5,396 nt of DNA, from assembly GCA_963772845.1 (NCBI GenBank), contig CAVYYW010000029.1:1-5396 (forward strand), read 5' to 3'. Source of the stretch: CAVYYW01 sp963772845 (lineage in GTDB: Bacteria; Bacillota; Bacilli; Bacillales; Sporolactobacillaceae). Every line of letters begins with the position of its first letter. Within the stretch, counting starts at the first letter, position 1. The notes beneath the pieces are model-generated. The model made no database searches and was not told where the DNA came from. It worked only from the letters and a program-made list of their open reading frames with translations. Positions 5,385-5,396 of this stretch are shown piece after piece. A program made the translations under genes and the position numbers.

Positions 5385-5396
5385 GTTAACCGCTAT

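Overview
The window looks like chromosomal DNA from a low-to-moderate GC member of the Bacillaceae (Firmicutes). The signs are strong AGGAGG-type ribosome binding sites, a Bacillus-type queG, a Bacillus-like B3/4-domain protein, a lipoprotein nuclease of the kind common in bacilli, and short imperfect repeats containing GTTGATTTCCGC/GGAAAGCGAG that I recognise from memory as a Bacillaceae intergenic repeat family. I cannot name the species.

Layout. (1) Positions 1-445, minus strand: the 5' part of queG (epoxyqueuosine reductase), broken by three small indels and running off the left edge. (2) Positions 540-1474, plus strand, divergent from queG: a stand-alone B3/4 (PheRS-beta-like) domain protein, overlapping by one base a 78-residue protein of unknown function, followed by a strong intrinsic terminator at 1542-1588. 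(3) Positions 1589-3006: about 1.4 kb with no convincing gene. It is a mosaic of degenerate dispersed repeats (three related copies), a 21-bp tandem array and AT-rich inverted repeats. (4) Positions 5305-3007, minus strand: a two-gene operon with a 22-base gap, encoding a thermonuclease-family lipoprotein (two frameshifts, doubtful start codon) and a class I CPD photolyase (one frameshift just after its ATG, otherwise intact).

Function. The intact content is ordinary housekeeping: tRNA queuosine modification, a putative tRNA-related B3/4 protein, light-driven DNA repair and a surface nuclease. I do not see a new defence, mobile or secretion system. The most notable signal is that three of the five genes carry small indels, five of six best explained as single-base losses, while the protein sequence resumes perfectly in the next frame. 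Either this is a low-accuracy assembly or several genes here have decayed very recently. The repeat mosaic is the other part worth a second look.
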